From contig DCII01000026.1 of NCBI GenBank assembly GCA_002315935.1, positions 1 through 44,371 on the forward strand: a stretch of 44,371 nt of DNA, in the 5' to 3' direction. Positions 40,901 to 44,371 of the stretch are shown here, in pieces. The notes under the pieces are model-generated. The model saw nothing but the letters and a program-made list of their open reading frames with translations. It was not told where the DNA came from and did not search any database. The stretch comes from Ruminococcaceae bacterium UBA1730. Lineage in GTDB: Bacteria; Bacillota; Clostridia; Oscillospirales; Acutalibacteraceae. Position 1 is the stretch's first letter, and every line of letters begins with the position of its first letter. The position numbers and the translations under genes were made by a program.

Positions 40901-41484
40901 AAGAGGTTTCCGAAAGATACGAATACATGAGCGGTCAGATAAACGATATTGAAAAGTCGAAGGCGGAGCTTCTCAAGCTTATTGAGGAGCTGACGGGCAA
41001 AATGGCTGAGCGTTTCAGAGAGCAGTTCAGACTTATCAACAACAATTTCGGCGAAACCTTCAAGGACCTGTTTGACGGCGGAAAGGCGGAGCTTGTGCTT
41101 GATGACCCACAGGATGTGCTTGAATGCAACATCAGCATCAGGGTTCAGCCGCCGGGAAAGAATGTTCAGAATATCGACCTTCTTTCGGGCGGAGAAAAGG
41201 GACTTGCCGCAATTGCACTTCTGTTTGCAATTCTTAAGGTTACACCTGCACCATTCTGCATTTTTGATGAGGTTGAAGCGGCACTTGATGATGTCAATGT
41301 TTCACGCTATGCAGGATATGTCCGCAACATGACCCGCAACACGCAGTTTATTCTCATTACCCACAGACGAGGCACAATGGACGAGGCTGATATGCTCTAC
41401 GGCGTAACAATGCAGGAGGAGGGCGTTTCGAAGCTTCTTGAGCTGAAAACTGCGGAAATGGCTAAAAAACTGGGTCTTGATTAA
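37915..41484 (+). CDS. smc: Chromosome segregation protein SMC
   Basis: SMC (1189 aa) forms the condensin core that ParB loads at parS. The N-terminal head has Walker A VGPNGSGKSNI (about 31-41) and GMKxxDVIFGG-like AKMEDVIFGGT. Long coiled coils (about 170-500 and 670-1020) flank the hinge (about 515-660; GIHGTLSQLI, GSMTGG near its end). The C-terminal head has the signature LLSGGEKGLAAIALLFA and Walker B FCIFDEVEAALDD. Length is typical and intact. It follows the radical SAM gene with GAGG before the ATG. Together with two parS sites and parB, it makes this window rich in segregation functions. Confidence 0.98.
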   Translation: MILKALEMQGFKSFPDKTVLNFGRGITAVVGPNGSGKSNISDAVRWVLGEQSTKTLRGAKMEDVIFGGTSLRKALGYAEVTLYLDNTDGSLKNDRAEVSVTRRYYRSGESEYRINSEECRLRDIHELFMDTGLGRDGYSMVGQGRIADLVSARSTQRRDMLEEASGISHFRYRRADANRRLDQAEENLVRLRDILSELEARIGPLKTQSEKAIKFLALADEKKVLEIGLWLHTIEKSKEGLREQEHKLSVASAQYENTESGLEELSEKIEEAISKGQEITLEIERLRQSIAEAEEQAAVTEGQIAVERNTIEHSRQTIERIVGDMGESEKSVAEIDAEIENAKNESEEKEKLYASKKEELSAELEKLNSLLGQNSENGEKSKEINEKLTKAALALADVRVEKSTAESTVRELETRIANIDEVITTRGGIVDSLENEKTAAEKELHRLKDIAEEHENSLEGYRLIINSRSGKADSLRKEVDELNLALYQKNARIKMLDDLEKNLDGYAGSVQKVIKESKRGFLRGIHGTLSQLISTPPEYAVAVETALGAAIQNIVVDDENAAKRAINYLKENRAGRATFLPLTSIKSRLFTEKGLENCEGFVDMADKLLDFDGKYSEIIGSLLARTAVVDNIDNGIAMAKKYSYRFKIVTLDGQVLNAGGSMTGGSRGSGSNFLSRVTEIEALRETAAEIERKLREKESSFKSISEELSNVQAELDASEAELIKTQEDIIRAESDLKLIEDRFNAAKGHINELNSEKENSEARIREYSEANKDFDRKIEEITAESKKLNAELEGLNEQREFLDGLREKSSEIQNGLNLEMVALRKEIEANEETIASCIQRKENFSMRADKLNEEIDALNASIDETEEKIKSLEERASTLREKSVQTKEKIENLISTRTDSEGESTRLRAKEREMSAEKEKLGGELARLEERKDSMQRDLETAQNKLYDEYQLTLREATEVGVIPENIPQAQRNLQEIKNKIRGLGSVNVGAVEEYKEVSERYEYMSGQINDIEKSKAELLKLIEELTGKMAERFREQFRLINNNFGETFKDLFDGGKAELVLDDPQDVLECNISIRVQPPGKNVQNIDLLSGGEKGLAAIALLFAILKVTPAPFCIFDEVEAALDDVNVSRYAGYVRNMTRNTQFILITHRRGTMDEADMLYGVTMQEEGVSKLLELKTAEMAKKLGLD

Positions 41485-41505
41485 AATTATACAATATGTT
41501 ATAAT
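41477..41505 (+). promoter_or_regulatory. Promoter of the aminotransferase/aldolase unit
   Basis: TTGATT (41477-41482), overlapping the smc stop codon, is followed after 17 bases by a perfect TATAAT (41500-41505), 42 bases before the ATG at 41548. AGGAGGA lies between. Confidence 0.75.
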
Positions 41506-41547
41506 GGAAAAAGCTGAAAATATAATAATATCAGGAGGATATTAGAA

Positions 41548-43032
41548 ATGACTAACCACGGCATTATTACTTATCCCGATGCTGCTTCTGTTTGCAAACA
41601 GCTCGATGCACTTATTAAAAAGCCCGTATATTCAATCAAACCCGAAGCTCTTAAGGCTTATGAGGAAAATTACTTCGAGAAGAAGTGCTCAACCTCAAAG
41701 AAAATGATTGAAGAGGCAAAGACTGTTATCCCCGGCGGCGTTCAGCATAATCTTGCGTTCAACTATCCGTTCCCCCTTGTTTTCACAAAGGCAGAGGGTG
41801 CATATCTTTATGATATTGACGGCAACAGATATTTCGACTTCCTCCAGGCAGGTGGCCCGACCGTTCTCGGAAGCAACCCTCCCGCCGTTCGTGAAGCAGT
41901 TGTTGAGCTTCTTAATGATTGCGGCCCCTCAACAGGTCTTTTCCATGAATATGAGTATAAGCTCGGCAAGAAGATTGCTGACCTTATTCCCAATGTAGAT
42001 ATGTTCCGTATGCTCGGTTCGGGCACTGAAGCATGTATGTGTGCTATCCGTGTTGCCCGCCTTGCAACAGGCAAAAAGAAAATTCTCAAAATGGGCGGTG
42101 CTTATCACGGCTGGAGCGATCAGCTCGGCTACGGCATCCGTATCCCCGGCACAAAGTGGACTCAGGCTCACGGCGTTCCTCATTTCTGCTTCAAGGATAC
42201 CCAGGAATTCTTCCCCGGTGATCTCAATGACCTTGAAAGAAAGCTCCGTGCAAACAAGTTCCAGGGTGGCACAGCGGCTGTTATGCTTGAACCAATCGGA
42301 CCCGAAAGCGGAACAAAGCCCGTTGACAAGAATTTCTGCAAGGGCGTTGAAGCTCTCTGCCGCAAATACGGTGCACTTCTTATCTTTGATGAAGTTGTTA
42401 CGGCCTTCCGTGTCAGCATGAACGGTGCACAGGGCTATTTCGGCGTTTCGCCTGACCTCACCGTATTCGGCAAGGTTATCGCAGGCGGTTATCCCGGAGC
42501 AGGCGGACTCGGCGGCAAGAAGGAATACATGAAGTATCTCGGTGCAGGTCTTGACGGCAACCAGAAGATTCACAAGGCATTCTGCGGCGGAACTATGTCA
42601 GCTAACCCCCTCAGCTGTGTTGCAGGTTACACAATGCTCACAGAGATGGAAAAGGCAGATGCCTGCTACAAGGCAGCTCTTGCCGGCGACAGACTCACCA
42701 CAGGTCTTCAGGAGCTTATCAAGAAGCGTAATCTTCCCTTCGTTGCATTCAACCAGGGTTCAATCTGCCATCTTGAAACAGTCGGCACTCTGAACTTCTC
42801 AATTGACTGGAAGAGACTCTGGACTGTTCCCAAGGTTCTTGACGAGACAAATATCCGCAAGAAGGAAATGACTCACATGGGTGCTGCATATATGGCAGAG
42901 GGTCTTGTAACTCTTGCAGGAAGCCGTCTCTACACAAGTGCCGCTTACACAGACGAGATGATTGACGAAGCTCTTGCGGCATTCGACAGAGTATTCGAGA
43001 ATATCGGTGTTATCGACACCTCCAAAAAATAA
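41548..43032 (+). CDS. Class III PLP-dependent aminotransferase (GSA aminomutase-like)
   Basis: This 494-aa fold-type I PLP enzyme is related to glutamate-1-semialdehyde aminomutase and other class III aminotransferases. Seen are TVIPGGVQHN (about 62-71), the cofactor phosphate site GSGTEACMCAIRVAR (about 155-169), GGAYHGW (about 184-190), LIFDEVVTAFR (D281) and the PLP lysine K309 in FGKVIAGGYPGAG. It is about 60 residues longer than HemL because of an N-terminal extension (about 1-50). Codons are of the optimised type (CTC, CCC, ATC) as in the reductase at 3849. It is not near heme genes, and the following gene is a double class II aldolase, so a catabolic or amino-sugar/amino-alcohol role is more likely than heme synthesis. 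The substrate is unknown. Confidence 0.85.
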   Translation: MTNHGIITYPDAASVCKQLDALIKKPVYSIKPEALKAYEENYFEKKCSTSKKMIEEAKTVIPGGVQHNLAFNYPFPLVFTKAEGAYLYDIDGNRYFDFLQAGGPTVLGSNPPAVREAVVELLNDCGPSTGLFHEYEYKLGKKIADLIPNVDMFRMLGSGTEACMCAIRVARLATGKKKILKMGGAYHGWSDQLGYGIRIPGTKWTQAHGVPHFCFKDTQEFFPGDLNDLERKLRANKFQGGTAAVMLEPIGPESGTKPVDKNFCKGVEALCRKYGALLIFDEVVTAFRVSMNGAQGYFGVSPDLTVFGKVIAGGYPGAGGLGGKKEYMKYLGAGLDGNQKIHKAFCGGTMSANPLSCVAGYTMLTEMEKADACYKAALAGDRLTTGLQELIKKRNLPFVAFNQGSICHLETVGTLNFSIDWKRLWTVPKVLDETNIRKKEMTHMGAAYMAEGLVTLAGSRLYTSAAYTDEMIDEALAAFDRVFENIGVIDTSKK

Positions 43033-43045
43033 TTGAACTCAAACG

Positions 43046-43066
43046 GGCAGGAGTAGCTCTCCTGCC
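43046..43066 (+). repeat. Intercistronic hairpin between aminotransferase and aldolase genes
   Basis: GGCAGGAG (43046-43053) and CTCCTGCC (43059-43066) form a perfect 8-bp stem. No U-tract follows, only CTGAAAGGA, the ribosome binding site of the next gene. It may stabilise or process the mRNA between the two cistrons; it does not look like a terminator. Confidence 0.55.
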
Positions 43067-43080
43067 TGAAAGGATATATT

Positions 43081-44280
43081 ATGGATGTTTTAACTGCAAA
43101 AAAGTTAGTTATCGAAGCAGGCGAAAAGCTTGTTGAAACAGGTCTTATTGCAAGAACCTGGGGCAATGTCAGCTGTCGTGTTGATGATAAAACTTTCGTT
43201 ATTACTCCGAGCGGAAAGCCTTATATCGGCCTTACTCCCGATGATATTGTTGAGGTTGCTATTGAAACTCTTGAATGGAGCGGAGACATAAAGCCTTCAT
43301 CGGAAAAGGGCGTTCATGCAGAGGTTTATAAGGAATATCCCGAAGCAGGCTTCGTTATCCACACCCATCAGAAGGCGGCATCAATTGTCAGTGCACTCAA
43401 AGAGGGAATTGATAATGTTGCAGGTGAAGCAAAAAATATAATCGGCGATAAAATCTTTATCGGTTCTTATGGTCTTCCCGGCACGAAGAAGCTCAAGAAG
43501 GGCGTTTCTGCCGCTCTGAAGATGAGCCCGTCAAAGGCAGTTGTTATGGCTCACCACGGTGCAGTATGCTTCGGAAAAGACCTTGACGAAGCTTTTGAAG
43601 TTGCAAGCTCACTTGAAAAGGTTTGTGCAGAATACATTCTTGAGTCTGCAAAATCAAAGCTTGGCATAAACTCGGATAATCTTGGCGATTTCTGTTTAAA
43701 AATGGCAAACAAGATAATAAAATCTGAAAAAACAGTTGAAATTGATAAGTCAATGTTGTATAATAGCTCCATTGACAGAGAAAGCGGAAAAATCACCCTC
43801 AAAAATGAGTCTGACGGCTCCGAAATTTCAATGAATTTATCAGACGGAACGACTGACGGTGCGGTTGAAGCAACAGCGAATGCACACCGTGAGGTTTATA
43901 TCGCCCGTCCAGATTTCAACTATATTATCCACAACGGCGAAAAAGAAACGGTTGCCGCTTCTTCTCTCGGCAAAACCATGAAGCCCTTGCTTGATGACTT
44001 TGCACAGATTTGCGGAACCAGAATCAAAACCGTTAGTGACTACGATAAGATCGGCAAAGCAATCAAGGGAAAGAATGCCGTTCTTCTCAAGGACCAGGGT
44101 GCTCTTTGCTGCGGAGCCGTTGAAGGCGATGCGGAAGCAGTTGATATGATTATGAGCAAAGCGTCCGTCACCCTGCTGGGCAGTAAGGTTTTCGGCGAAC
44201 CGAAGGCCATCAATCCCGTTGAAGCTCTTCTTATGAGAGTTATTTATCTCAAGAAGTATTCAAAGCAGGCTGAAAAATAA
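43081..44280 (+). CDS. Tandem class II aldolase/adducin-domain protein
   Basis: This 399-aa protein is two fused class II aldolase domains, where the usual enzyme has one of about 210 residues. The first (about 1-200) has the full catalytic set: TWGNVS (27-32), ITPSGKPY (41-48), E81, the zinc ligands H94 and H96 (IHTHQ) and H159 (AHHGAV). The second (about 225-395) repeats the pattern in worn form: E271 (AHREVY), H284 with Gly at the second histidine position (IIHNGE), and Gln339 in place of the third (KDQGAL). So only the first half should bind metal. It follows the class III aminotransferase by 48 bp with AAAGGA before the ATG and is terminated at 44328-44357. An unusual fusion; the substrate is unknown. 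Confidence 0.85.
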   Translation: MDVLTAKKLVIEAGEKLVETGLIARTWGNVSCRVDDKTFVITPSGKPYIGLTPDDIVEVAIETLEWSGDIKPSSEKGVHAEVYKEYPEAGFVIHTHQKAASIVSALKEGIDNVAGEAKNIIGDKIFIGSYGLPGTKKLKKGVSAALKMSPSKAVVMAHHGAVCFGKDLDEAFEVASSLEKVCAEYILESAKSKLGINSDNLGDFCLKMANKIIKSEKTVEIDKSMLYNSSIDRESGKITLKNESDGSEISMNLSDGTTDGAVEATANAHREVYIARPDFNYIIHNGEKETVAASSLGKTMKPLLDDFAQICGTRIKTVSDYDKIGKAIKGKNAVLLKDQGALCCGAVEGDAEAVDMIMSKASVTLLGSKVFGEPKAINPVEALLMRVIYLKKYSKQAEK

Positions 44281-44327
44281 TTTTGAACACTACCATCTTT
44301 TGTCCCCCCGTTTTATACGAGAAAAAT

Positions 44328-44357
44328 CCGAGACTTTTGTCTCGGCTTTTTCTTTTG
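44328..44357 (+). terminator. Terminator of the aminotransferase/aldolase unit
   Basis: CCGAGAC (44328-44334) pairs with GTCTCGG (44339-44345) over TTTT, followed by CTTTTTCTTTTG. No gene is seen from here to the window end. Confidence 0.85.
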
Positions 44358-44371
44358 TGTGCTCGGCACGC

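Noticed and set aside
43046..43066. Terminator between the aminotransferase and aldolase genes
   Set aside because: The stem is perfect but lacks a U-tract and runs into the next ribosome binding site.

Overview
The window looks like a chromosomal segment of a Gram-positive anaerobe of the class Clostridia (Bacillota), probably Oscillospiraceae/Ruminococcaceae-like. This is inferred from gene families and gene order (noc-parA-parB, SRP RNA-dnaX-ybaB-recR, dnaN-rlbA-recF-remB, infC-rpmI-rplT behind an L20-type leader, acpP-rnc-radical SAM-smc), strong AGGAGG ribosome binding sites, and TTGACA/TATAAT promoters with 17-base spacers. It is not a taxonomic proof. Base composition is moderate, except for a visibly AT-rich left end (about 1-1080).

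Layout. 1-1080 is an AT-rich patch with a small membrane protein and a divergent XRE regulator. A promoter, a folded RNA of about 120 nt and a hairpin follow. 1325-4871 holds a PHP-family histidinol phosphatase, a convergent WG-repeat/SH3b surface protein and a well-expressed SDR-type reductase. 5071-8367 is typA, ribF and a family-4 uracil-DNA glycosylase. 8552-13938 is mnmG-rsmG-noc-parA-parB with two perfect 16-bp parS sites, one inside mnmG and one before parA. A lone minus-strand P-loop ATPase (13942-15024) separates parB from the SRP RNA and dnaX-ybaB-recR. 17854-18145 is a gene-free stretch with a perfect DnaA box, degenerate boxes, a C-tract and a DnaA-trio-like motif before dnaN. It is the best origin-of-replication candidate, although dnaA is absent from the window. 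dnaN-rlbA-recF-remB follow, then a solitary 5S rRNA gene with a consensus promoter.

21365-29055 is a mixed accessory/housekeeping stretch: uridine phosphorylase with a STAS protein, a metallophosphoesterase, a TIM-barrel isomerase, three small membrane proteins, and a UmuC-type polymerase with a YolD-like partner and a histidine phosphatase. 29100-30473 is the translation operon infC-rpmI-rplT, in which infC appears to start with AUC. 30662-41484 is a tight co-directional cluster: SpoU-type methyltransferase, dprA, topA, trmFO, an acyl-carrier-protein homologue, rnc, radical SAM, smc. The ACP homologue has Glu where the phosphopantetheine-bearing Ser should be. 41548-44280 is a two-gene transcription unit: a class III aminotransferase and a protein of two fused class II aldolase domains, the second with degenerate metal ligands.

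Functionally the window joins chromosome replication (dnaN, dnaX, recF, recR), segregation and compaction (parA, parB, noc, parS, smc), topology (topA), tRNA modification (mnmG, trmFO) and translation. The most notable items are the serine-less ACP, the putative origin without dnaA, the unidentified structured RNA near 1080-1200, a small family of palindromic repeats (three copies, one supplying the C-terminus of remB), the SD-sequestering hairpin before noc, and the uncharacterised aminotransferase/double-aldolase pair.
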